This document shows, piece after piece, positions 42,498-50,997 of a stretch of 64,000 nucleotides of DNA. Positions within the stretch are counted from its first letter, which is position 1. Each line of letters starts with the position of its first letter. Below the pieces are notes generated by a model. It did no database searches. It was not told the DNA's origin and worked only from the letters and a program-made list of their open reading frames with translations. Position numbers and translations under genes: made by a program. Source of the DNA: Endozoicomonas sp. OPT23 (GTDB taxonomy: Bacteria; Pseudomonadota; Gammaproteobacteria; Pseudomonadales; Endozoicomonadaceae); the NCBI RefSeq assembly GCF_009653635.1, contig NZ_PPFD01000003.1:576955-640954 (forward strand). The letters are read 5' to 3'.

Positions 42498-44771
42498 ATG
42501 GATTACAAACGCGTCTTCACTCTCCCTCGGCTCTGGCTCATGCTTGGGGTTCTGGTTGTCGGCTCTTTCATTGTACTTCTGGGTGTAGGCGCTCATCTGT
42601 ATCAAGTCGCTCCACCTGTTCCGGAGAAAGTCGTAACAGACAGCGGGCAGGTTATCTTCACAAAACAGGATATTGAACGAGGGCAAGACGTGTGGCGCAC
42701 TCTGGGGGGAATGCAACTAGGTTCAGTATGGGGGCATGGTGGCTACCTTGCTCCAGACTGGACAGCTGACTTTCTGCACCGCGAGGCTCTAGACATAATT
42801 AAGCAGCGTGCAGGCGAATATAAAGACCTGAGTAAACCTCAAAAAGCGCTCAATAAAGCCCGGCTCTCTACGGATATGAGCGAGAATCGTTATGATCCTG
42901 CTACGGGCGTCATCAGTATCACTGATGAAAGAGCCAGAGCAATCAGGCAAGTACAACAACACTATTTAGGGCTCTTCGGAGGCACAGGAAACTCAAGCGA
43001 ATATAAAAAACTTCGTATTGCTTACGCTATTCAGGAGAACCCTCTCGGACTGCATCCCGATGAAGCTATACGACTGCTGACATCTTTCTGGTGGTGGACA
43101 GCCTGGGCTGCTGTTACCGATCGACCAGGAGAGTTTGACGAGAGTGTCAGCTACACCAACAACTGGCCCCATGAACCACTGGTTGGCAATGTTCCTTGTG
43201 CTCACTCTTTTCTATGGTCTTTCATTTCCATCGTTTTACTGATTGCCGCCATCGGCGCACTCTGCTGGTTCTTCAATCGTCAGAGAACCATATGGGAGCA
43301 TGACCTGGTTCCGGAAGAGGGATATGCCACAAAAGATCCTCTTGCCGCAGCCAGCATCACCTCTTCAATGAAAGCCTGCAGTGGCTACTTCTGGGTTGTG
43401 GTTCTTCTGATTGGCATGCAGATAATACTGGGTGGCATTACTGCCCATTATGCCGTTGAAGGTCAGGATTTCTATGGCATTCCCTTATCTGAAATCCTGC
43501 CCTACTCACTGACTCGAACCTGGCACACTCAGCTGGCTATTCTATGGATTGCTGTCGCATGGTTGGGAGCTGGCCTGTACGCAGCACCGTTAATTTCAGG
43601 CTTTGAACCCAAATATCAATCATTGGGTGTCTATGCCTTGCTCGGCGCACTGGTCATAGCGGTTGTTGGCTCCTTCGCTGGTGAATGGCTGGCCATTCAG
43701 GGGTATATCAAAGATCCGGTCATTAACTTCTGGTTTGGTCATCAGGGTTATGAATACCTTGATCTTGGACGTTTCTGGCAGTGGTTGATCTTTATTGGCC
43801 TTTTGATCTGGCTGGGACTTATGGCTCGCTGCCTGCTACCCGCCATCAAAGCAGGAAGAAGTGACAAACACTTACTGGTTCTGATGTTCCTTTCTTCTGC
43901 AGCGGTTGGCCTTTTATACGGCACAGGTCTTTTTTATGATCGCCAGACTCATCTGACTATTGCAGAGTACTGGCGTTGGTGGGTCGTTCATCTCTGGGTG
44001 GAAGGTGTGTTTGAAGTTTTTGCCGCTGCATGGGTCAGCTGGATCTTCGTTAAGATTGGCTTAATCCGGGCAAAAACAGCAGCAATCTACGTCATATTTT
44101 CTACAACGGTCTTCCTTGCTGGCGGTGTGCTCGGCACTTTTCATCATCTCTATTTCTCTGGAACACCAGAGTCGGTTCTTGCCCTGGGAGCAGTATTCTC
44201 TGCTCTCGAAGTCGTACCTCTGGCTTTAATCGCCTTTGACGCTCACGACCACTGGCAACTGAAGCAAGTTTCTCCCTGGGTACAAAAATATAAGATGCCC
44301 CTGCAGTTTTTCATGGCCGTGGCGTTCTGGAATCTGGTTGGTGCCGGTGTACTCGGCTTTCTGATCAATACGCCGCTGGCTCTTTATTATCTTCAGGGAT
44401 TACAGACCACACCGACTCACGGTCACGCGGCTCTGTTCGGCGTTTACGGCATGCTTGGCATTGGCATGATGCTGTTCTGTATGCGCGGCTTAAGTGAGAA
44501 AGGCTGGTCAGATAAGCTTTTACATTGGGTGTTCTGGCTTATGAATGGCGGCCTGGCCCTGATGGTGTTTATCTCACTGTTCCCTCAGGGCATGATTCAA
44601 GGCTATGTCGCTTTCAAGGATGGTTACTGGCATGCGCGAGCTCCTGAGCTTATTCACTCTCCATTAATGGAAGCACTGGTCTGGCTAAGGGCCCCCGGAG
44701 ATGTTGTTTTTGCCTTGGGAGCACTGCTACTACTGGTATTTATGTTCAAGCTGTACCGTAAACAACCTTAA
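42498..44771 (+). CDS. norB: Quinol-dependent nitric oxide reductase (qNor)
   Basis: Reduces two NO to N2O with electrons from quinol in the inner membrane; used in denitrification or in defence against host NO. At 757 residues it is the single-chain qNor form, with the N-terminal extension that replaces NorC (APPVPEKVVTDSGQVIFTKQ, RGQDVWRTLGGMQLGSVWGHG) and about 14 helices. Heme/FeB ligands are seen in TWHTQLAILW, HLWVEGVFEVFAAAW (including the essential Glu) and TFHHLYFSGTPE. No nor accessory genes are adjacent, which suits a detoxification role. I could not find a convincing NsrR, NorR or FNR site in the 214-base gap upstream. Confidence 0.95.
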   Translation: MDYKRVFTLPRLWLMLGVLVVGSFIVLLGVGAHLYQVAPPVPEKVVTDSGQVIFTKQDIERGQDVWRTLGGMQLGSVWGHGGYLAPDWTADFLHREALDIIKQRAGEYKDLSKPQKALNKARLSTDMSENRYDPATGVISITDERARAIRQVQQHYLGLFGGTGNSSEYKKLRIAYAIQENPLGLHPDEAIRLLTSFWWWTAWAAVTDRPGEFDESVSYTNNWPHEPLVGNVPCAHSFLWSFISIVLLIAAIGALCWFFNRQRTIWEHDLVPEEGYATKDPLAAASITSSMKACSGYFWVVVLLIGMQIILGGITAHYAVEGQDFYGIPLSEILPYSLTRTWHTQLAILWIAVAWLGAGLYAAPLISGFEPKYQSLGVYALLGALVIAVVGSFAGEWLAIQGYIKDPVINFWFGHQGYEYLDLGRFWQWLIFIGLLIWLGLMARCLLPAIKAGRSDKHLLVLMFLSSAAVGLLYGTGLFYDRQTHLTIAEYWRWWVVHLWVEGVFEVFAAAWVSWIFVKIGLIRAKTAAIYVIFSTTVFLAGGVLGTFHHLYFSGTPESVLALGAVFSALEVVPLALIAFDAHDHWQLKQVSPWVQKYKMPLQFFMAVAFWNLVGAGVLGFLINTPLALYYLQGLQTTPTHGHAALFGVYGMLGIGMMLFCMRGLSEKGWSDKLLHWVFWLMNGGLALMVFISLFPQGMIQGYVAFKDGYWHARAPELIHSPLMEALVWLRAPGDVVFALGALLLLVFMFKLYRKQP

Positions 44772-44850
44772 CGTTTCATACCTTTTGAATGTCCGGGAAA
44801 TCTCGGGCATTCTCTGCGCTCCCTCAGTCTGAAGTTCAAGCGAACAAACC

Positions 44851-45561
44851 ATGTCCCAAAAAGAAACATCCGACGCTTTTAAAGCATTTAATAATCCAGA
44901 TTCTCTGTACTTCAAAATCAAGCAAGCCTGCTCCTCTGAGTGGCATGACTACTGCCATCATGAGTTTGTTACAGGTATTCAGGATGGTTCCCTGCCTCTG
45001 GACTGTTTCAAACACTACCTACAGCAGGATTATTTGTTCCTGATTCACTTTGCCCGCGCCTATGCTCTGGCTGTTTACAAGTCTGACAGCATTGCAGATA
45101 TGAGAACCGCCTCTGGCTCTGTTTCCGGCATTCTGGCCGAAATGAATCTGCATCTGGATTACTGCGCCGAGTGGGGTTTAAGCGAAGAAGAAGTGGTCAG
45201 CAAGCCGGAGTCGCAGGCTACCATGGCCTATACTCGCTACGTTCTTGAGCGCGGAATGGCCGGCGATATTCTTGACCTACACGTTGCACTGTCTCCTTGT
45301 GCCGTTGGTTATGCAGAAATCGGCTTGCGACTGATCAACGACCCAGCTACCCAACGAGAAGGCAATCCATACTGGCAGTGGATTCAAACCTATGGTGGTG
45401 AAGAGTTCGTTTCAGGATCTATTCGTCAGGTAGAAACGCTCGATCAATTAGCTGAAAGCCGTTTCAATGATGGCCGCATGGATTCACTGTGTCGTACATT
45501 TAAAGAAGCCACACGTTTGGAGATTGGTTTCTGGGATATGGGCTGGAATAAAAGCTTCTGA
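44851..45561 (+). CDS. tenA: Thiaminase II / aminopyrimidine aminohydrolase
   Basis: Hydrolyses aminomethylpyrimidine breakdown products of thiamine to HMP for salvage. The 236 residues are all-helical TenA type. The nucleophile is Cys150 in ALSPCAVGYAEIG, and Glu224 in TRLEIGFWDMGW matches the catalytic Glu; LQQDYLFLIHFARAYAL near residues 57-73 is the pyrimidine-site helix. It lies 79 bases after norB, with a GAATGTCCG/CGGGCATTC hairpin (44787-44812) in the gap. No TPP riboswitch is visible here, although the ThiD/HMP-importer operon that would use its product has one 39 kb away. Confidence 0.93.
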   Translation: MSQKETSDAFKAFNNPDSLYFKIKQACSSEWHDYCHHEFVTGIQDGSLPLDCFKHYLQQDYLFLIHFARAYALAVYKSDSIADMRTASGSVSGILAEMNLHLDYCAEWGLSEEEVVSKPESQATMAYTRYVLERGMAGDILDLHVALSPCAVGYAEIGLRLINDPATQREGNPYWQWIQTYGGEEFVSGSIRQVETLDQLAESRFNDGRMDSLCRTFKEATRLEIGFWDMGWNKSF

Positions 45562-45611
45562 ATATCAGGCTTATGGCTACCTGAGCACACAGAGTGCTCA
45601 GGTATATTGAT

Positions 45612-47645
45612 TCAGGACTTGGCTGCCTGAATAAGCTGTTCCTGTATCTCAGACGGCACAGCATCATAGTGACTGAAACTCATACTGTACTCACCTTCAC
45701 CAGACGTTATGGATTTCAGGTGGTTACTGTATTCCGTCATACTCACCAGAGGCACTTTCGCTGTTATTTCCACCAGCCCATTATCCAGTGCTGCAGATCC
45801 GGTAATCATGGCTCTTTCTGAAGACAGCTGACCGGTAATATCACCCGTACATTGACCAGGTGCTGTTATTTTTGCTTCCGCATAAGGCTCGAGAATAACC
45901 GGCCTAGCGGCTTGAACAGCGTGAATAAATGCCTTCTTGCCTGCTGTCGCAAAAGCGATTTCCTTGGAATCCACACTGTGATGTTTACCGTCGTATACAA
46001 CTACCCGTATATCTTGCATGGGGTAACCGGCAACAGCTCCTGATTCCATTACTTCCCTGACACCCTTCTCTACCGCAGGTATAAACTGCCCGGGAATAGC
46101 ACCACCCACCACTTCACTGGTGAACTCAAAACTCTGTCCAGGAGCCAAAGGCTCTATTCTCAGAAACACTTCACCGAACTGGCCTGAGCCGCCACTCTGC
46201 TTTTTATGGCGATGATGCCCTTCTGCTTTTATCTGAATAGTTTCCCGATAAGGAATGCTCGGTGCCGCAGAATGAATTTCAAGGTTATAGACTGACTGCA
46301 TCTTTTCCAGAACAGCATTCAGGTGCAATTCTCCCAGACCACAGAGAACCGTTTCATTCTGTCGCTCACGATGTTCAACCAAAAGACTGGGATCCTCTTC
46401 CACTATTCGATGAAGAATGTCAGACAATTTCTGCTCATCACCGTGTTTTGCCGGACTGATTGCAACACTTGCCATAGAAGCCGGAAATGCCAGAGCTTTC
46501 AGATGGTAATGATCTTCATCATGGGAGTCGTGAATCACTGCATCAAAGTGCAATTCATCCACTTTTGCTACTGCACAGATTTCTCCCGGACCAGCGTGAG
46601 ATACCTCCCGTAGTTCATCCCCTAGCAACTTGAACAGGTGGTTAACCTTGAACGGCTTACGGCCATCGCCAATAAACATCTGGCTGCCGGTTTTAATTGT
46701 TCCCTGATGAATACGGAACACTGCAAGCTTGCCTTTGAAAGGGTCAATGGTCACTTTAAACACATGGGCTATTGCGTGCTGACTGGCATCAGAAGTCACC
46801 AGTACAGGTACAACAGCCTCACCTTCACCCTTCAGAAACAGTGGAGGATTACCCTCTTTCGGCAATGGCATCTGTTCAGCAATGACATCAAGCAGCAGCT
46901 CCAGACCCGCTCCGGTTTCTGCTGAAGTGAAACAGACAGGAATCAAATGGCCGTCACGTAGCGCCTGCTCAAAAGGATCATGGAGCTGCGGTGGCTCAAT
47001 ACTTTGCTCCTGCTCCAGATAGAGTTCCATTAACTGCTCATCAACCTCTATCACCTGTTCTACCAGACGATCATGGGCTTCTGTTACAGAACTCAAATCT
47101 GTAGCTGCTTCATAATCTGGATGAAAGTAACAATCCACGACGCCCTGTTTATCAGACGACGGTAAGTTAATTGGCAAACAGTGACCTCCAAACGTCTGCT
47201 GTATCTCAGCAAGAATCTTTGCCGGATCAGCGTCAGCGGCATCAATCTGATTAATAACAATCATGCCGCACTTATTACGTTCCAACATCTGTTCATAGGC
47301 TTTTCGGGTGACCGGCTCTATGCCATGACGGGCATTTATAACCAGAGCAATAGATTCCACTGCGGGTAAAACCGCCATCGCCCGACCAAAGAGGTCAGAG
47401 TATCCGGGAGTATCGAGAAGGTTGATGCGGGTTGAGTGATGTTCGAGGTGGAGAATCGAGGATTCAATTGAATGGCTGGCCTGCTGTTCACTGCCGCCAG
47501 CACTGCTACTCGCCCTGCCACGGTGATCTCCATCAGCTATGACTCCGGCTTTTATCAGTAAAGCCTCAGCCAGTGAAGACTTGCCGCTACCGGCGTGCCC
47601 CATAAGTGCCAGATTGCGAATATGGTCACTATCAAAACCAGCCAT
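45612..47645 (-). CDS. Elongation factor G-like GTPase (EF-G2 type)
   Basis: A 677-residue five-domain translational GTPase of the EF-G-like branch, distinct from the str-operon EF-G. G1 is GHAGSGKSS (residues 16-24) instead of GHIDAGKTT, G3 is LLDTPGYSD, and G4 is NQID rather than NKxD. The domain IV signature HHRHKKQSGGSGQFGEVFLR is typical of the EF-G2 branch. The strong GGGAGGTGAT ribosome site just upstream sets the start. Function in this branch is poorly defined; ribosome binding without translocation has been reported for relatives. It is monocistronic, convergent with tenA. Confidence 0.9.
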   Translation of the reverse strand: MAGFDSDHIRNLALMGHAGSGKSSLAEALLIKAGVIADGDHRGRASSSAGGSEQQASHSIESSILHLEHHSTRINLLDTPGYSDLFGRAMAVLPAVESIALVINARHGIEPVTRKAYEQMLERNKCGMIVINQIDAADADPAKILAEIQQTFGGHCLPINLPSSDKQGVVDCYFHPDYEAATDLSSVTEAHDRLVEQVIEVDEQLMELYLEQEQSIEPPQLHDPFEQALRDGHLIPVCFTSAETGAGLELLLDVIAEQMPLPKEGNPPLFLKGEGEAVVPVLVTSDASQHAIAHVFKVTIDPFKGKLAVFRIHQGTIKTGSQMFIGDGRKPFKVNHLFKLLGDELREVSHAGPGEICAVAKVDELHFDAVIHDSHDEDHYHLKALAFPASMASVAISPAKHGDEQKLSDILHRIVEEDPSLLVEHRERQNETVLCGLGELHLNAVLEKMQSVYNLEIHSAAPSIPYRETIQIKAEGHHRHKKQSGGSGQFGEVFLRIEPLAPGQSFEFTSEVVGGAIPGQFIPAVEKGVREVMESGAVAGYPMQDIRVVVYDGKHHSVDSKEIAFATAGKKAFIHAVQAARPVILEPYAEAKITAPGQCTGDITGQLSSERAMITGSAALDNGLVEITAKVPLVSMTEYSNHLKSITSGEGEYSMSFSHYDAVPSEIQEQLIQAAKS

Positions 47646-47797
47646 ACATCACCTCCCGTGATGAGCATTTTTATTATTTCATCTTCGAGTATATGGAGGC
47701 TGGAAGGAGGCTATCTTGTCGAAGGTCAATAAACCTTCCGGAGTTTCTTTAGCTTTGAGCTACCTTAGGTACAGAAAAGTGGCCATGGAAACTATTT

Positions 47798-49387
47798 ATG
47801 AGACCTCTTTGCTGTTACCTACTGGTTCTAGCCAACCAATGTCTTGGTTCACTGTATCTCGATACAGAATCAGAGCCATACCCGCTTTTTTTGAAAGAGC
47901 AAATGATTACTATTGAATATAACGACACATTTGCTCTGGATAGCGAGGTACAAATCACTCCCGGTTTCGTAGCCGTCAGCATACCTGACGAAATGCCGTT
48001 GATACTTGTCACTGCTCTTACAAAGAGCTCAATGAAGCCAAAAATTACCTCAACATCGACAAGAAAACGATCTTCAGAGGCGAGTAAAGGAGCTGATCAG
48101 AGCCAGAACATTTGCGAAGCATTACAAGGAGAGTCCACCAGACAAAACGGTGTTCCTGTTTTGCCTCCTATATCCATATCTCTGCTCAATATGCTCGACC
48201 CAAAACAGCCAGAATCAGAGGAATATGATTTGGGGATGAACCCCTCGAAATACCTGGACCGTCTTAGCCGGTTCAGCGAGGTTTCTGCGGTATTGACAGA
48301 TGATTCAAAACCTCTGGCAGATGACCTTACCGGTGGTGCTACCCTGATGAACCCTCAACACGCATCTAAAGAATTTTTCCCGCTTCATGAAGCTAAGGAT
48401 TCAGTTGCTTTCAATCAGGCAGCCAGCCTGATTGGCAGAGCTTATACTTCTAAAATCCCTCTCTTAAATCAGTCAGAGAAGTCAGCCAAAGAACAAAGAG
48501 GTGTTTACCTGACTCTCTCTCACTTTCCTGATGCATCAAAATCAGTACCACTTGAGTTCTCTATGGAAATTCGGTTTGCCCTGGAAGGACACTTCAAAAG
48601 GGCAGGAGCCTATGCAGGAAGATTTGATTCAGACTTTCGTACAGAAGAAGGGGTAATAACTATTCAGGAAGGAGAAGAAAAATATGCTTTCACTGCCAGT
48701 GAACAGTTTTTTGATTATTTACTGAAACAGCTAGACAGTAACAATAGTATCCACCCGGAAACCATAGATGACCAGATTAGTTTAATCACGTTAATAGAGC
48801 AGCTTAATCATCTCTATAATCTTTCACCTCACTACCTCAGTTTTTTCAATGCAGTGGTAAAGGAAGATAAGTATTGGATTCCAATGATCCCCAGTCTGAA
48901 TAATATGGAGTTTCTCTATCACCTTCTTCATGCTTATTTTCTGGATCAAATATACCTGACTAAGAAAGAGTCAGGCAGTATCGATATCAATGACCTTCTC
49001 GCCAGACATTTTATTCCAATATTCAGATTACTTTCCCCCTGGAACGCCTGTAACGAAACAACTCTGTATCACACTATACGTTTCTATCAGGCAGCATTTT
49101 CCACGAAAAACATTCTTTCGCCAGCATACCTGCCAAAGCTGCTGGTAACTCTTGATCCAGAAAAAATCATTTCTTACTTAAGCCTCCCATCACAGCAAGA
49201 TCTCAGAAATCAATTTCAAATAAAAATCCTACATAGGGAACGAACTGAATCAGAGAGCAGTGCAAACTATATAGACTTGTCTGATGTAGATCCTAACGCC
49301 GAATCTTTGGAACCCTGCTCTGATCAACCAAAGCTGCCAGAAAGCAGCAACTGTACAGAAGGCAATGAACAATATCTGCAGGAGTAA
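47798..49387 (+). CDS. Orphan protein of 529 residues, possibly exported
   Basis: No family is recognised. The first 20 residues (MRPLCCYLLVLANQCLGSLY) are weakly hydrophobic and could be a poor signal peptide; an alternative start is ATG 47903, preceded by a GAAAGAG. The middle (about residues 150-440) is mixed helix with many aromatic residues (FLYHLLHAYFLDQIY, YHTIRFYQAAF). The C-terminal 60 residues are acidic and Ser-rich. The DNA is AT-richer than mtnN beside it. It stands alone between the EF-G-like gene and mtnN. Confidence 0.6.
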   Translation: MRPLCCYLLVLANQCLGSLYLDTESEPYPLFLKEQMITIEYNDTFALDSEVQITPGFVAVSIPDEMPLILVTALTKSSMKPKITSTSTRKRSSEASKGADQSQNICEALQGESTRQNGVPVLPPISISLLNMLDPKQPESEEYDLGMNPSKYLDRLSRFSEVSAVLTDDSKPLADDLTGGATLMNPQHASKEFFPLHEAKDSVAFNQAASLIGRAYTSKIPLLNQSEKSAKEQRGVYLTLSHFPDASKSVPLEFSMEIRFALEGHFKRAGAYAGRFDSDFRTEEGVITIQEGEEKYAFTASEQFFDYLLKQLDSNNSIHPETIDDQISLITLIEQLNHLYNLSPHYLSFFNAVVKEDKYWIPMIPSLNNMEFLYHLLHAYFLDQIYLTKKESGSIDINDLLARHFIPIFRLLSPWNACNETTLYHTIRFYQAAFSTKNILSPAYLPKLLVTLDPEKIISYLSLPSQQDLRNQFQIKILHRERTESESSANYIDLSDVDPNAESLEPCSDQPKLPESSNCTEGNEQYLQE

Positions 49388-49460
49388 AAAGAAGAGACTC
49401 TTCACTGAGAATAGAATCATGGGTGAGCCAGAAAACTTGCTGACTCACCCAGTTCCACTC

Positions 49461-50213
49461 TTAAGCAGCAACAGGAGCCTGTTGATCCGCTGTGATCTGA
49501 CGAACAATCGCCAGAACCATTTCTGCTGAGTGAGTGGCTGCAGTTTCCAGGAACTGGTCAAAGCTGACATTGGATTCTTTACCGGCAATATCAGACAGGG
49601 AACGGATAACCAGGAAAGGAACATCCAGCTGGTGACAAACCTGGGCAATAGCCGCCGCTTCCATTTCAACCGCTTTGGAAGTAGGGAAACGTTCACGGGT
49701 CTGGGCAACACGGTCAGCGCACTGCATGAAGGAGTCACCAGTAATAATCAGGCCGCGGTCAATCTGGTAGTCGCTCTCAGATGTAGCTCTCAACTGTTCC
49801 AGCGCACTCATCGCCTGTTGAGCCAGAGTTTCACAAGGGGTGAAAGCGGCTGGCAACTGTGGCACCTGACCATATTCGTAACCAAAAGCAGTTACGTCTA
49901 CATCGTGGTGACGAACTTCAGTGGAGATTACTACGTCACCCACATTCAGAGCGGCATCAAAACCACCAGCAGAACCTGTGTTGATAATGGCTGCAGGCTT
50001 AAAGCGATCAACCAGAATCGTTGTACCGATGGCAGCGTTTACTTTACCAATGCCACATTTCTGCAGCACAACCGGAGTGCCGTCCAGCTCACCTTTATAG
50101 AATTCAATGCCGCCCAGAGTCAGAGATTCTGTGCAATTCAACTGTTCGCGCAGCAGGGCCACTTCCTGATCCATTGCGCCAATAATTCCGATAGGTTGCT
50201 GCTGACTGCTCAC
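49461..50213 (-). CDS. mtnN: 5'-methylthioadenosine/S-adenosylhomocysteine nucleosidase
   Basis: Cleaves adenine from MTA and SAH; the SAH product S-ribosylhomocysteine is the LuxS substrate. The 250-residue protein shows IGIIGAMDQEVALL at the start, IINTGSAGGFD for ribose binding, KAVEMEAAAIAQVC with the catalytic-site Glu pair, and LVIRSLSDIAGKES with the Asp that protonates the purine. It is about 15 residues longer than E. coli MtnN at the C-terminus (QQAPVAA tail). It is divergent from luxS across 227 bases. Confidence 0.96.
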   Translation of the reverse strand: MSSQQQPIGIIGAMDQEVALLREQLNCTESLTLGGIEFYKGELDGTPVVLQKCGIGKVNAAIGTTILVDRFKPAAIINTGSAGGFDAALNVGDVVISTEVRHHDVDVTAFGYEYGQVPQLPAAFTPCETLAQQAMSALEQLRATSESDYQIDRGLIITGDSFMQCADRVAQTRERFPTSKAVEMEAAAIAQVCHQLDVPFLVIRSLSDIAGKESNVSFDQFLETAATHSAEMVLAIVRQITADQQAPVAA

Positions 50214-50440
50214 TGGTAAAGGCCATCCTGATGTTGAATAAAAATCGAAGCAATCGTACCAGAGTGTTTACCACCTACCTAGTACGAACAACCCAGATTT
50301 ATGTCAGGAGTTGTTCTATGTCTGTATTGAAATAAACCTGCCTGCCTGAAGGCTTCTGAAGATTCTGTTGTTCACCTTGTTGGGCTGCGTATAATTCCAG
50401 CCTTTCAACGTACAACACTACTCAAAAGTGGAGCCAAAAC

Positions 50441-50950
50441 ATGCCGTTGCTAGATAGTTTCCGTGTTGATCACACCCGTATGCAGGCTCCGGCCGTTCGT
50501 GTTGCCAAAACCATGCAGACACCGGGTGGCGATACCATCACTGTTTTTGACCTGCGTTTCACCATTCCAAACAAAGACATCCTTTCCGAGCGCGGCATTC
50601 ACACTCTGGAGCACCTGTTCGCTGGCTTTATGCGCGACCACCTGAACGGCAATGGTGTAGAGATTATCGATATCTCACCAATGGGCTGCCGCACCGGTTT
50701 CTATATGAGCCTGATTGGAACACCAGACGAAGGTCGTGTAGCTTCGGCATGGAAAGCAGCGATGGAAGATGTGCTGAAAGTTGCTGGTGAGAACGACATT
50801 CCTGAGCTGAACGAGTACCAGTGTGGCACTTATGAAATGCACTCTTTGAATGAAGCCAAGGAAATTGCTGACAAGGTTCTGTCCATTGGTATTGGTGTGA
50901 ATTCCAATGAAGAACTGGATTTGAGTGAAGAGTTTTTGAAAGGACAGTAA
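50441..50950 (+). CDS. luxS: S-ribosylhomocysteine lyase
   Basis: Cleaves S-ribosylhomocysteine to homocysteine and DPD, the precursor of autoinducer-2. All metal and catalytic residues are present: His54 and His58 in HTLEH with Glu57, Cys83 in MGCRTGFY, and Cys128 in QCGTYEMHS. The 169 residues are full length. GGAG precedes the ATG. Its neighbour on the opposite strand, mtnN, supplies the substrate. A terminator follows at once. Confidence 0.98.
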   Translation: MPLLDSFRVDHTRMQAPAVRVAKTMQTPGGDTITVFDLRFTIPNKDILSERGIHTLEHLFAGFMRDHLNGNGVEIIDISPMGCRTGFYMSLIGTPDEGRVASAWKAAMEDVLKVAGENDIPELNEYQCGTYEMHSLNEAKEIADKVLSIGIGVNSNEELDLSEEFLKGQ

Positions 50951-50956
50951 GTCTTT

Positions 50957-50990
50957 GAAGTGGCCTTGAAACAATTCAAGGCCACTTTCT
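50957..50990. terminator. Terminator after luxS, bidirectional
   Basis: AAGTGGCCTTGAA (50958-50970), loop ACAA, and TTCAAGGCCACTT (50975-50987) form a perfect 13-bp hairpin followed by TCTGTTCT. It lies between luxS and the convergent phosphatase gene. Confidence 0.88.
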
Positions 50991-50997
50991 GTTCTGG

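Noticed and set aside
47716-47916. 66-codon frame just upstream of and overlapping the 529-residue orphan
   Set aside because: Different frame, no hydrophobic or domain pattern; no evidence that it is a frameshifted N-terminus.
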